Shown here: positions 11,422 to 22,472 of the stretch, piece by piece
How positions within the stretch are numbered: position 1 is the stretch's first letter
Layout: every line of letters begins with the position of its first letter
From: Branchinecta lynchi
Taxonomy: Eukaryota; Arthropoda; Branchiopoda; Anostraca; Branchinectidae
Length of the DNA stretch: 64,000 nt
Assembly (NCBI GenBank): GCA_023053575.1
Contig: JAKZAP010000008.1
Span: 8,296,034-8,360,033, forward strand
Direction of reading: 5' to 3'
Translations under genes and position numbers: made by a program
Notes under the pieces: model-generated
The model's input: the letters and a program-made list of their open reading frames with translations, nothing else
The model's database searches: none
What the model was told of the DNA's origin: nothing

Positions 11422-12276
11422 TCAACGCAACGCATCGGACAAAGTGTGCTTTATGGAATAAATTTTTGAAAAAAATGTTTCCCGTTTCTTTTTCAAAATA
11501 TCAATGGGGTTTTTTAAACCATAATTATCCATCATAAAAGAACTGGATTGGTATTTCCAAAACCGGCATAAGAATTTCCCAAAACTAAAAAAAGTAGTTT
11601 TGATACGCGATAAATTTGATAACGTTAAAAAGGGTAAAAAAGAAGATGCAAGCAAAGCCTGTGGAAGAGCAACAGTGTTAAAAATCTTTGCAAGATTGCG
11701 TCTAGATAGGAAATCCCTAAGACAAATCACCGCCCCGAAACTAGCAGAAATACGCGACTCCACATCTTTTACTATTAGAGCCCTCGTTAATGTCAAAGTC
11801 GGGCCATAAGGGATTCCCAGATATCTCAAAGACTCACATGGTTTTAGGACTGAATTACTTATACGGACAGATACTGAAAGAGAAATTTGTTCAAGGGGTT
11901 TTGGACCAAAAACCATAAACTGGCATTTTTCAGGTCGAAAAATCAGGCCATATTCATTAAAAGACTTAACTAGATAATTTACATTATTCTGAAGGCCCGA
12001 TAGAGAACGGCTAATAAGGAGTATGTCGTCAGCATACGCTATAAGAGAAGCTAGGATACCTTTACCATAAATAAAAGAAGACTGTACAACGTCAAGACAT
12101 GCAGCGATAGTTATACTGAAAATCACTGGAGAAAGAATCCCACCCTGACGAAGACCCCGGTTTAGAACAACATCAAAATCAGTGAAAGAACCCTTCCAAA
12201 GAACTCTAATTCGAGAAGCTCCAAACCACCGACGCAACATGAGTACTATCCTCACTGGTACACCATTCTTCAACAA
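11422..12276 (-). pseudogene. R1 reverse transcriptase, C-terminal half
   Basis: The 284-residue frame starts in the fingers/palm region (LKNGVPVRIVLMLRRWFG). It carries RT motif B (RGLRQGGILSPVIFS), the catalytic YADDILLIS, the thumb-side LRYLGIP motif and a C-terminal tail. No RNase H domain follows. It is out of frame with the upstream part of the same protein (12270-13583), so it could not be made as one polypeptide from this copy. Frame start at the listed Met is arbitrary. Confidence 0.85.
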
Positions 12277-13583
12277 AGATCTAAGGGCCCAAGCGTGGAT
12301 GATACTATCGTATCGTCCACTAGGGCTAATACATATATTCTATTACTATAACTACAAGAACTCAAAATACGAGACAGAAGAGTGTGAGCTACATCAATAT
12401 TCAACCCTTTCCTGAAACCAATTTGATTCAGACCTTGATTAGAACTACTAAAATACGGGAGGAGTGTTAGCTCAAAAAGTTTACTCATTTGACAAGAAGT
12501 AGTTATTGGACGGAAAGATTTCCAATCATTTGGGTTACCTCCTTTCTTTAATAGGGGGGTAGTTGTGGATTTTGAAAAACTCGACGGAACCAAACCTGAC
12601 TTAAGTATAAAAGTAAACAGGGATGCAATCATAATAATAGTATTGTGTGAAGCCCATTTTATATGATTGGCATGTAAACCATCACAATTTAAAGATTTTT
12701 TGCTTTTCAGTTTTCTTATAGCTTCTTTTACATCATCTACTTCAATTTTAATATCCGATATTACATGCTTAGACAATTCTTCTTCAAATTCAGAATCAAG
12801 TTTACAATGTATCGTCTCATCAATTCTAGAAAAAGTACCATTAAAATGAGCAATCCAATTATCAGCCCCAAGACTACTTTTATCATGCGGGTGCTTTCTA
12901 TGTGACTTATTTCTCACAAATTTCCACAGCTCATCTTCATCTTCAGAAATACGATATCCACGTTCATCCCGAATAAAATCATTGTGAAATCTTAATTCCT
13001 TGCGGAACAGCGATTTAGAAGCTTTCATACCATCAAAAAAAGGACCAAACCTTGGGCTTCCCACTGAACGCCACAGACGAAATGCACAAGAGGCTTTCGT
13101 GTTTGCATCTTTTAATAACTCATTAAATTTCCATGCAAACACTCGTGTTCCCGGGTAAAAAGATCTACTATTAAAAGCATTTTTCGTTCCTTCTTTCATA
13201 CAATGGACCAATTCAGCATAAAAAATATCAATATCAACTTGATCAAGACATGTTTTTTTGTCGACAATTTTTAACAGCATTTTATCCGTTTCAACGTGAT
13301 AAATTTGAATTCTCTTTTTATCCCAATCCAAACATGTACATTTTTTAGAACGGACTATATTACTCGTAATGGATAATACGGGGATGGGAATAACAAGAGT
13401 AAACGACAGGTAAAGATGATCACTAATAGGGATATCAGCACAAACACCAGCTATACTTGGACATAAATTAATATCCGAAGAAACTAGATGGTCAATATTG
13501 GACGACGCGCCTGAATTATGAATATAAGTAGCGTCTGAATTTTTATGAATTAGAGCGTATTGAGGAAGTGCAGAAAACAACAC
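12270..13583 (-). pseudogene. R1 endonuclease C-terminus plus RT N-terminal half
   Basis: The first part contains the endonuclease SDH motif (PISDHLYLSFTL). A linker of about 200 residues follows, then RT motifs 0-2 (KKSLNCDGLHANHIK, TTPLLKKGGNPNDWKSFRPI, NQIGFRKG). The frame ends just after ALVD, the start of catalytic motif A, where the copy has lost about ten bases. The downstream half continues in another frame at 12276. Confidence 0.85.
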
Positions 13584-13890
13584 AGATGCTCTGATATCTT
13601 GATCATCCGTAAGGTCACAATTAAAATCCCCAACAATGATCCATTCTGACTTGGGCGGAAACTTTCAACACAGCCTTAGATAGCTCAGAACATGCATAAT
13701 TAAATTCGTAATCTGAATCAATAGTATGGTAATTAGTTGGGAGGTAGCAAGTAAAAACAAAACAATTCAAAATCTTGATCGCGATGAAATATTGCGTATG
13801 AGTAAAATAAGAAGCATCAAAATTCTGACGGGTAAAAATACATATGCCTCCAGAAGGACGACCTCCAGTGGGAACCGCGGGGACAACAAG
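13584..13890 (-). pseudogene. R1 endonuclease, middle part
   Basis: The minus-strand frames read PAVPTGGRPSGGICIFTRQN, then, after a one-base-type frame change near 13665, WIIVGDFNCDLTDD. GDFN is the metal-binding motif of exonuclease-endonuclease-phosphatase domains. It continues into the next R1 fragment. The upstream edge is the junction with the inserted family D element. Confidence 0.75.
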
Positions 13891-15302
13891 ACCAAAGGTT
13901 TCGATGGGATCCCAAAAATTCAATATCTGATCCAGACAACTGGGTCTTGTCTTAGCCAGATCCAGTCTTCGCCAGACTCCTTGAACATTTTTACAATTAA
14001 AATTCAGAAACAGATTAAGGCCAAATAGCTAATCACCTGAGAAAACCAAGTTCAGATTTGGATTCAGCATGTGTGTTTACCCCTATAAGTCATATCTGTT
14101 TTGACGAAAACTTCCTGCCACTTCTGCCAATTTCCCGGTTCCGGCCGAACTCCAGAATTACTTGTCCGGCGAAAAAAGAAAGCTCAAAGACGAAATCAGG
14201 GTATCTTCTTCCCCAGTAATGAACATCTAATCAACTTCAAATAGAAATTTATCTTATAACAAATTTTCCGATTCCAGCCGGATTCCGGTCGAACTATATG
14301 TCCGGGTAAAATACGATTGTCACACAGGGACTCTTCATCTCTTCTTACCCCTAAATCGCTTGTCTAATCAACTAGAAATAAAACTTTGACTTCCAACAGT
14401 TTTCCGGTTTTGGCCGGATTCCGGACGAACTACATGTCCGGGTAGAAACTTGTTTTCACATAAGTGTTCAGCATGTCTTCTTGCCCTAAATCGAACATCT
14501 AATCAACTCCAAATAAAACTGTTAATTTTGACAAACTTTCTGGTTTGGGCCGGATTCCGGTCGAAATACTTGTCCGTCGAGAAAATAGTTTTCACCATCG
14601 TCTTCAGCATGTCTCCCTACCTCTAAATCGAACATTTAATCAACTTCAAATAAAACTTTTACTTTCAACAAACTTTCCGGTTTGGGCCGGATTCCGGGCG
14701 AAATACTTGTCCATCGAGAAAATAGTTTTCACCATCGTCTTCAGCATGTCTTCCTACCCCGAAATCGAACATCTAATCAATTTCAAATAAAACTTTTACT
14801 TTCAACAAACTTTCCGGTTTGGGCCGGATTCCGGGCGAAATACTTGTCCGTCGAGAAAATAATTTTCACCGTCTTCTTCAGCATGTCTTCCTACCCCTAA
14901 ATCGAACATCTAATCAACTTCAAATAAAACTTTTACTTTCAACAAACTTTCCGGTTTTGGCCGGATTCCGGGCGAACTACTTGTCCGATGACAAAATGGT
15001 TTTCACCATCGTGCTCAGCATGTCTTCTTACCCCATAATCGACTATCACATTAGCTGTTTCAAAATATTTTGTTTGTCCCTTAATTTGAATCCCCTCCCC
15101 ACCCCTAAATGTAAAGCTACAAAGCCCATCTACGAACTTGACTGGTCCCACGACCCAACGAACCCTCACACCAAGTTTCATCAAAATATCTCATTCCCTT
15201 CGAGAGTTATCGTGCTTACAGACGGACGGACGGACGGACAGACGGACAACTTTTGCGATGTCATAGGTATCCCTCCACTTACGTTTTGGGATCCCAAAAA
15301 AA
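13885..15302 (+). mobile_element. Family D element inserted in R1
   Basis: It starts CAAGACCAAAGGTTTCGATG-GGATCCCAAAA and ends CGTTTTGGGATCCCAAAA. The core has at least five tandem units of about 137 bp (CCGGATTCCGGGCGAA, TCGAACATCTAATCAACTTC), most alike between 14530 and 15010. Before the end come CCAAGTTTCATCAAAATATC and an ACGGACGG microsatellite. No protein-coding gene: open frames here only follow the repeat. Endonuclease sequence of R1 stops at one edge and resumes at the other, proving insertion. Confidence 0.85.
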
Positions 15303-15466
15303 CATGTATGATTTAACGATAAATTATGTACAATTCCAGCTGAATGATCGAGCAAATGGTGCTCTTGTAGACACATAATGTCGGCTGATGCTAGCAAATG
15401 TGATAAAGCATGGACCTTGTTAGAAACACCGTTACTATTCAAAGAAATGATACTCAAATCACTCAT
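15290..15466 (-). pseudogene. R1 endonuclease, N-terminus
   Basis: The frame MSDLSIISLNSNGVSNKVHA is the typical start of a retrotransposon endonuclease (LNSNG), followed by DIMCLQEHHL, which holds the catalytic Glu. Coding similarity stops at the border of the inserted family D element and picks up again at 13890. Confidence 0.8.
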
Positions 15467-15715
15467 TTCTTACTTTTATTTGCTTACTCCTTGATCACTT
15501 TGCATCGGAAACTGTACCCTGGGTGTTCCGAAGAGCCGCAATGGCAGCAACTGAAAGCCTTAAGACATGGGTTTTATATGGATTCACCATCCTTACCACT
15601 ACATCGAACATCCAATCAACTTCAGAAAAGAACTGTTCCTTACGACAAATTTTCAGGTTTCAGCCGGATTCCGGGCGAACTATGTGTCGGGTATAAAATG
15701 ATTGTCATATACTGA

Positions 15716-17311
15716 TATAACCGACTGGCTGGTAATTTTTACCGACTGTTTCTGCCGAAAAAACGACTGTTTTAACAACAACAAGAGCTGCAAGCTCATA
15801 TGGCACTTGTAAGGCTGGGTCAGGGGATGAAAGTAGGAATTCTTCAATTTGTGGGTTTGTTGTGATTATTTGTAAGCAAAACCCTTGAGATAATGGTTCT
15901 TGGAAATCACGCACTTTAGGGGCGCTAGAAATTCATCTGTAATCAAAACTCTTGAAGCAAAAATTATGATGAGCTCATCGGGAGAATGAAATGTATATTT
16001 TAATCAAAAGTATCATTTTTACTTTAAGAAATTCAGTTGTAAGCAAAACCCATGAGGCAAAAATATTATAATCATGTCAAGTCTCTAATGTTCAAGTTTC
16101 ATGGTCCTAGCACTTCTGGAAGTACTTTAACTGGTGATCACCGAAATTCCGGACCCCCCTTCCTCCCCCCACAGTGCTCGAACCCGATCCAGTTCTGTCA
16201 CTGATGAATCTAGGGCTTGTGCTTGTTCTTCCTACCAAGTTTCATCCCAATCGCTCCACTCTTAGCGTGTCACAAGATTTGCGGCTCCCCCTCTGACCCC
16301 CCCCCCATAATAATCGGATCCGGTTCGGACTTCACATGGGACATCCGAGACACGAGGTCTTTCCAAATATCAAGTTTCATTAAGATCTGATCACCCGTTC
16401 CAAAGTTCTACGTACCTCTAGATTCCGGATTCCCCTTCCCTCCACTCCCCCCACGGTGGTCGGATCGGGGAAGTGACTATTTCCAAGTTAGTTTGGTCGG
16501 GTTCCTGGTACGCTTGCCAAGTTTCACTGTCCCAGCCCACCTAGAAGTAACTTAACTCCGTATCACCGGAATTCCGCTCCCCCCCCCCTCCCACTCCCAC
16601 CACAGTGCACGAATCCCGTCCGCTTCTGCCAATGATGTACCTAGGGCTTGTGCTTGTTCCTCTCACCAAGTTTCATCCCGATAACTCCACTCTAAGCTTG
16701 TCATTTGATTTCCGGTCCCCCCTGGCCCCCCCCGCCTCCCACATTCATCGGATTCGGTCCGGACTTGAAATGGAACATCTGAGACATGACGTCTCTCCAA
16801 ATATCAACTTTCATTAAGATCCGATAACCCGTTCGAAAGTTAAGCTTGCCACTAAATTCCGGATTCCGGCTCCCCTCCCTCCCCCCACGATGGTCGGATC
16901 GGGCAAGTGATTATTTCCAACTTAGTTTGCTCGGGTCTCTAATATGCCTGCCAAGTTTCATCTTCCTAGCACATCTGGAAGTACCCTAACTCGCAAACAC
17001 CAGACTAACCGACCGACCGACCGACAGACCGGAGGAAAAATGATCGGTATATGGCACTTGGCCGGAAGGCAAGTGCCATAAAAACGACAGTCATGAAAAA
17101 AATCGAATGATTTTCAGAATAACCGACTATTTAGACGAAAAATCGACCAATTTTCAGAACCGACTGTTTTCATGAAGAAAATCAACTGTTTTGAGGAAAA
17201 ATCGCGGCGCTTCGCACCGACTCGGTTACTTTTTTACCGACTGGCCGACAGCCTTGGGGGGGGGGGGCGTCCCCCCTCCCCCCCCCCAGTCATGACGCCC
17301 CTGAATGAGGC
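15716..17311 (+). mobile_element. Family C (hAT-like) element with family A inside
   Basis: Repeated CCGACTGTTTT-type sequence flanks a family A insertion. The right end is a G-run, a C-run and CAGTCATGACGCCCCTG at 17311, the usual family C terminus. The left terminus (CAGNGGCGTCACTAGCC) is absent, so the 5' end is truncated where it meets family D sequence. The complete small relative at 21154-21572 shows the intact layout. Confidence 0.7.
15781..17083 (+). mobile_element. Family A element, copy A1 (complete)
   Basis: It starts with GAGCTGCAAGCTC and ATATGGCACTTG (15784-15811). It ends with the hairpin TATGGCACTTG...CAAGTGCCATA (17050-17080) followed by AAAA. The 5' part has diverged tandem units of about 110 bp (AAGCAAAACCCATGAGGCAA). 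The body is made of diverged units of about 140 bp each carrying CAAGTTTCAT, then ACCGACCGACCGACAGACCG. It carries no coding capacity. Layout (subterminal hairpin, tandem core) recalls non-autonomous Helitron relatives. Confidence 0.8.
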
Positions 17312-17829
17312 ACTTGAGTCTGCTTTGTAGCTAGAATTTTTGTCAAATCTCGGCTCGACGTCATTAACGGCAATATTTTTAGAGTCAGCTTGTTTCTGTG
17401 TTTAGTTTTGATGTTCTCCGTGCTTTCATCAAGCTGCATTGCAAACGTTTTCGTTAGCTCAGTTCGCAACCCGAATGACAATATCACTTGCAATGTCTTC
17501 GACTCTTCCCGAAACAGTATCGTCCGACACAGGAACAGATTTAACAACAGTAGGCTAGCTGTTGTCCAAGCGTCGCGATTTTTTGTAGAAACTGTTGTTT
17601 TTAAAAAGAGTCGGCAATGACCAGCCAGTCAGTAAAATTACTTTGCCTCCGAAAAAACATTTGGGCTAGTGATGCCTCCGCTGGTGTTATAAGGCTTTCG
17701 GCAATCAAAAATGAGAGAGGCGAGATTCTGAAGCTACAGACTAGACCGATTTTGGTACCTTCGCGTACCCCTTGCAAGGGTGCTGCTTACCCCTTTGGGT
17801 ACGCGTATCACCGGTTGGGAACCACTGCT
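17312..17829 (-). pseudogene. Decayed hAT transposase fragment (ZBED-like)
   Basis: On the minus strand a frame across 17290-17547 includes TKTFAMQLDESTENIKTKHR, matching the FxLQLDEST motif of hAT transposases of the ZBED/Charlie type. The right end GGTTGGGAACCACTG (17829) is the inverse of the hAT terminus CAGTGGTTCCCAACC. The left end is replaced by family C sequence. The full-length relative is at 37197-37928. Confidence 0.7.
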
Positions 17830-18480
17830 CTAATCAACTTAAAGCACAATTGTCAGTAACTATGCTTTAATTTTTATAAAATGCTTCACACATTCTAACT
17901 TCTGACTTCCATTGGAGAGCGCTTCAAAAATAAGCCGTTATCGTGTTATCGCCTGTCTTTATCTTCGGCGTCTCGGCGGAGACGATTTCAGAGCATGGTA
18001 TTTCAAGGTGCAGAAATTCAAAAACTCTCGACCATGTCCGAAAGTCAATCATCTTGTGGAGCTGAGTTATAAGAGTGCCATGGCTGCTAAATAAACCGTC
18101 TCTATAGCTGACAGATTGCTCTAGTATTATCTGATGAAACTTCTGTTGTTTGTAGTACCGAAAAAGTTTTGTTTCACGCTGCCAAAAATGTACAAATATA
18201 ACCGACTTACTTGCAGCTGATTCCAGAGCTTACAAGGAATTCTCAAGGAATCTGGAGTAGGTAATAACAACGAATGAATAAGAGAAAAGAAAAACCCTTA
18301 TATTTGTTGAAGTTAGTAAATCGGAGTATGGTAGTCAGCCAAAAACGCCGTAACGATATATTAGCGAAAGTAAGTTGTCTAGGAATCTGCTGATTTCTGA
18401 TGTAACATTGTATTCTAGGGGGTGGTAGTGTAACATCATGATTGTTTGATCCGCCCATTGAACTTTAAGATTAAACTTTA
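17830..18480. other. No feature recognised
   Basis: Single-copy-looking, AT-rich sequence between the hAT remnant and the next family D fragment. Short open frames here have no splice or composition support. Confidence 0.5.
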
Positions 18481-18845
18481 TTTTTCAGAAATTGTCTGGT
18501 TTTAGCTGGATTCCGGGTGAACTACTTGTCCGGCGAGAAATGATTTTCAGTTTCTGATTCAGCATGTCTCCTTCTCATTGGGTTTTTCTCATTAGCTTTT
18601 AAAAAAAAAAATTTGTTGGCCCTCAATTTGACCCCCACACTTATAGATGTAAGATTTAAATACCTCCATTCCACCCTTAAATATGGGGCTACAGAGCTCA
18701 TCTTCGAACCTGACCTGTACTTTGACACAAAGAATCCTCGTGCTAAGTTCGAACAAAATACCTCAACCCCTTTCGAGAGTTATCGTGCTAATAGACGGAC
18801 AGACGGACAACTTTTACGATGTCATGGGTGTATCTCTAGCATCTC
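18481..18845 (+). repeat. Family D fragment (3' part)
   Basis: It carries a core unit (GATTCCGGGTGAACTACTTG), the CTACAGAGCTCATCTTCGAA segment and ACAGACGGACAACTTTTACG, but lacks the final GGGATCCCAAAA and the left end. Confidence 0.65.
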
Positions 18846-18849
18846 TTCC

Positions 18850-19860
18850 CGTTCATCAAGTTTAACTTAAATTGGAGCATATCTTCAAATTTCCGGTTCC
18901 CGCTTCATCCTGCTCCTGCTTTGGTCGGATCCGGTTCGGATGCCAACCTGCATCCCATTCGGCCCATTCGTTTGGTTCGTTTGCGTGTCACAAAGTTTTC
19001 GGACCCCCCCCCCCCCAACTTCCCAACCATGGCCGCACGGGGTTCTGACACATGCTGTGCATATCTAGGTTATCAGTTCTTATCACCCATAAAGTTTCAC
19101 TTGAATCGAACCATTTGTTCGCAACCTAAGGAAGTCCGGATTCCCCCTTCCTCAACGCATTGTGTCGGGTCCTTAAGTCTATTTGGTCGGATCACTAACA
19201 TGCCTGACAAGTTTTATCGTCCTTAGCATCCATACTCGCGATCAGCGGAATTCCGGTAAACCCTCTTCAAGTCCCCCAAAGAGCCCCGATATGATCTAGT
19301 TCTATCAAGAACGTATCTAATGCTTATGCTTGTTATTCCATTACGATCCCTCGACGCTAGCCGTTTACGGTTACGCCCTTTTCCGGTACGCCCTTCCACA
19401 CCACCCCCCTATCCCCCACCCGAAGTACCAGATCCGGTCCGGACTTGACAAGGAACATCTGAGATAATAGCTCTTTCCACTTGTCAAGTTTCATTCAAAT
19501 CCGAGCACTCTTTCAAAAGTTATAAATGCTACTAGATTCCGGATTCCCAATCCCTCAACTTCCCCCATGATGTTCGGATCGAGCAAACGACTATTCTCAA
19601 GTCGGTCTGTTCGGATCCCTCATATTCTGCGAAGTTTCATCATCCTAGTACGTCGGGGAGTACCGAACTTGCTGGATCACCAGAATCCACCCCCCAACTC
19701 CCCCCACAGTGCCCGAATCCGTTCCGGTTCTGTTTACTGATGTGTCTCGGACTTGTGCTTGTCCTTCCCACAAAATGTCATTGCTACTAGATTCCTGATT
19801 CCACATCCCTCACTCCCACCACGATGTTCGAATCGTGCGACGACTATTTCAATTATTTGA
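18850..19860 (+). repeat. Family A body, both ends missing
   Basis: Diverged units with AAGTTTCA, GGATCCGGTTCGGA and homopolymeric C stretches follow directly on the family D fragment. The start (GAGCT..AGCTC) and the terminal hairpin are absent. Confidence 0.65.
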
Positions 19861-20760
19861 AACACCCCCCAAAATTTACTGAAGTTGTTCAGTATTTTTT
19901 TATAGCAGGACTATTCTGAGTATTTACAGGATTCTGTAGTTATACAGAATCCCAAACAGGCTTTCGGTATAAATATATTCGGTATAATGGCTGGGGTACC
20001 AACCGTATAATTGCCAGTAATCGGTAGTTATCATGAATTCGAGGAGAGGATTTACTAAAATTATTTGGTCATTTTTCGATGCCAGAACTATTCAATATAT
20101 TTAAGGAGAATTGGTAGTTACACAGAATCCCGAAAAAGCTTTCGGTAAGAAAGGCAGATTAAACAAATTTCGCATGTGGTGCTTGGTTTAACTTGTCTTA
20201 GTACAGTCGTCGGAAGCTTCGCTTTTTACCGAAAGCTAAAATGAAAAGCCGAATATATGAACTGTAATACACCAAAATATACCAAAGCAATAATCTCAAC
20301 TGATGTATTATAGTTAGTTTACACACAAGTTTTGCCTGCACCGCATTTTGTAGTATTCTTTATTTTCATTTAGTTGCTGCTTTAGGATTGAAATTCGTGG
20401 GGGTCTGAAACACATTAAAAGCTAGAACTTGTATGGTAGGTATAGCTAAATTATTCCGGAAAAAAGGCAGATTTAAAAAAATTCGCCTACGGTGCTTAGT
20501 TTACTTGTTCTTGATACAGTCGTTGAAAGGTTCACTTTTTAGCTAAAGCTAAAATGTAAAGCGAAATATGTGAACTTAAAATACGAAATTACATCAGAGA
20601 ATAATCTCAACTGATGCATTACAGTTAGTCTTAGCCTGGTTCTATTCTTTGCTGGCGGGAAATGGCATTTTTTGTCGGCACACTTTTTAGTCCGTCGGCA
20701 GAAATCGGATGCCCCCCCCCCCAAAGGTAAAAGGCTAGTGACGCCCCTGGATATATCCTA
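19861..20760 (-). repeat. Family C element, minus orientation
   Basis: The end at about 20748 reads GGCTAGTGACGCCCCTGG, the inverse of CAGGGGCGTCACTAGCC, next to a C-homopolymer. Further in, a unit with AACTGATGCATTACAGTTAG and GTACAGTCGTCGGAAGC-like sequence occurs twice (about 20150-20345 and 20450-20640), the same tandem core as at 47.6-49.4 kb. The far end near 19900 is not clear. Confidence 0.6.
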
Positions 20761-21145
20761 TGCCTTATGCTGGATACACTACATGGGACTACTATAAGCT
20801 AAACGATAAGCTCACTTTATCGTTTGTGTAGGCTACTCATGGGCAGTATTGACTCTGTATTGACTAGACTACAGTAGCCTCTGCTGCCGGAATGTCGATC
20901 CATCAGAGTGTCAGTACTTAATCCATGGTAAATAATAGACAAAAATGAATGATAAAAAAAATTGATTTTGAAAATGTTTGCCTGTGATGCTTGATTTAAT
21001 TTTCTCTTGGATAATAGAAAGAAGCTTTTACTGCAATCATGCCCAGCAATATATTCTCCAAGTGGGCTTTACCAAAAGACCGCCTAATAGTTGGCCTATC
21101 ATCATTCACAATCATGCTGCCTTTTAATGCAATTATTAATCTTCC
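20761..21145. other. No gene recognised; possible family C remnant
   Basis: The stretch contains a CTATAAGCTAAACGATAAGC / CTTTATCGTTTGTGTAGG near-palindrome at about 20791-20831 and weak family C similarity near 20970 (CCTGTGATGCTTGATTTAAT). I see no reliable gene. Confidence 0.4.
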
Positions 21146-21153
21146 TACCACCC

Positions 21154-21572
21154 CAGAGGCGTTACTAGCCAAAATGTTTGGGGGGGGGGACAAGGCATTT
21201 ACCGACTAGATGATGATTTGTACCGACTTTTTCGGCAGAAAAAATACTGTTTTCAACAACAAAATATACATTTTTTTTTAAATCGACTGATTTTCAGAAA
21301 AAACTATTGTTTTCATTAAAAAAAGATCAGCTGTTTTTACGAAAAATCGCAGCGTTTTGCACCAACTCGTTTTTTTTTTACCGACTGGCCAACAGGTTTG
21401 TTTCCTTCCCCGAAATTGAACTAGAAGATTAACAGCCGGACGAGGACCCTTGCCAAGAAGGGCCGAAATATCGCTGATGAAAAATCATAGCTGACATATC
21501 CGTTGTAAACATTGTTTGAATAAAAGCACTGGGGGGGGGGGGGCATCCCCCCTCCCAGTCGTGATGCCCCTG
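21154..21572 (+). mobile_element. Non-autonomous hAT-like element with 8-bp target duplication
   Basis: It starts CAGAGGCGTTACTAGCC and ends CAGTCGTGATGCCCCTG. Directly flanking are TACCACCC (21146-21153) and TACGACCC (21573-21580), a target duplication matching 7 of 8 bases. Internally it has a G-run after the left end, CCGACT-type sequence shared with 15.7-17.3 kb, a MITE fragment (CGAGGACCCTTGCCAAGAAG) and a closing G/C homopolymer. The 8-bp duplication and CAG..CTG ends are diagnostic of hAT. Confidence 0.85.
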
Positions 21573-21580
21573 TACGACCC

Positions 21581-22163
21581 TACGTAATCCTTTCTGTTCC
21601 ATATTTCAGGCTTTGTAAAAATTTTTGCTTTGCACCCCGCCTCACAACAAAAATGGACTTGCAAGGCCCCTAATTAGGGTAGCTACTAAAAAAAATAAAT
21701 TCAAATTCTGATCTTTTGGTGATAAGGTTATGATTCTCCTGAACTTCAGCTTTGGTTTGAGCTCAATAATGCCTCAATAACTTGCTGCTATTTATCCCAA
21801 TTCTAGATTTGAAAAACACTAATTACAATGGCAGCTTGCCAACACATGTTCAAAAATCGCGTATTTTTGCGCTAAAAATATTCCGAGAATGATGACATCA
21901 CACAGCAATGTTGGGCCGGCTGCCATTTTTTCTTGTAATTTTTATTGAAACTGGGTGTTAGTTTTTTTCATTGGGAGCAGATTATGGTGGATTATAAGAG
22001 AAACTGGGAATAAGATGCTCAAGTTCGACGAACCAGCTATTTACTGGTGTAGCCAGTTATGGATATTCAGTCCTAGGTATCAATAAATTCTTCTAGGGAA
22101 GTTCAGGTAGCCTACTTTTTTTATACCTTAGATTACATGCAATTATTTATAAGCACAGACTAC
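21581..22163. other. No feature recognised
   Basis: AT-rich sequence between two hAT-type elements. No coding region, repeat family or splice-bounded exon that I can support. Confidence 0.45.
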
Positions 22164-22171
22164 CGATGGTC

Positions 22172-22472
22172 CAGTCTACCACAAATCCCTGATTTTTGGA
22201 TACCCTATGCCAAACGCCGGGTATATCTAGCATTTGGTATAGCCTATGCCTAACGCTCGATACCCTATGCCAAACACTGGATACCTGTTTCTAACCTAAC
22301 CCTGACCTACCTCAGTATAAAGGAGTTCTGATTGGTTGATTTTTTAGCTTCACTTAAATCATCAATATTTTACTGGTGTATCCAGCAGGCAGCCAGCAGG
22401 GTATGGCAAATGCTAGACATATCCGACGTTAGGCGTAGGGTGTCAAAAAAATCAGGGGTTTGTGGTTGACTG
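22172..22472. mobile_element. hAT-type MITE with TIRs of about 65 bp and 8-bp target duplication
   Basis: The left end CAGTCTACCACAAATCCCTG matches the inverse of the right end (CAGTCAACCACAAACCCCTG). Similarity continues through GATTTTT, ACCCTATGCCAAACG and TCTAGCATTTG. Flanks are CGATGGTC (22164-22171) and CGATGGCC (22473-22480), 7 of 8 identical. It has no coding capacity. Confidence 0.85.

Larger units (their letters stand above)
11226..15560 (-). mobile_element. Non-LTR retrotransposon R1 (inactive), minus strand
   Basis: Apurinic-type endonuclease and reverse transcriptase remnants run from about 15466 down to 11422. They are followed on the minus strand by a 3' UTR, a small GCC/GGC hairpin and an AATAAATGAATTGAATTG repeat tail at 11226-11250. 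The same kind of tail ends R4 at 59373. R1 is broken by an inserted family D copy (13885-15302), a frameshift near 13665 and a small deletion at RT motif A near 12315. The domain order EN then RT without RNase H, and the repeat tail, fit a CR1/Jockey-type element; the clade is uncertain. Confidence 0.85.
10790..15715 (+). mobile_element. Outer family D element, split by retrotransposon R1
   Basis: The left part (10790-11225) begins AATAAGACCAAAGGTTCAGA and carries D core units up to GGGCGAACTACTGGTTCGGC. The core resumes at about 15570-15715 (ACATCGAACATCCAATCAAC, CAGCCGGATTCCGGGCGAAC) and is cut by family C sequence at about 15716. The intervening 4.3 kb is retrotransposon R1, so R1 inserted into this element. 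Confidence 0.65.

Noticed and set aside
14545..15316. Plus-strand frames of 72-165 codons
   Set aside because: They repeat the 137-bp unit of family D and carry no domain.
20996..21193. 65-codon minus-strand frame considered as a gene 1 exon
   Set aside because: It crosses the border of the hAT-like element at 21154 and shows weak family C similarity; no convincing splice pair.
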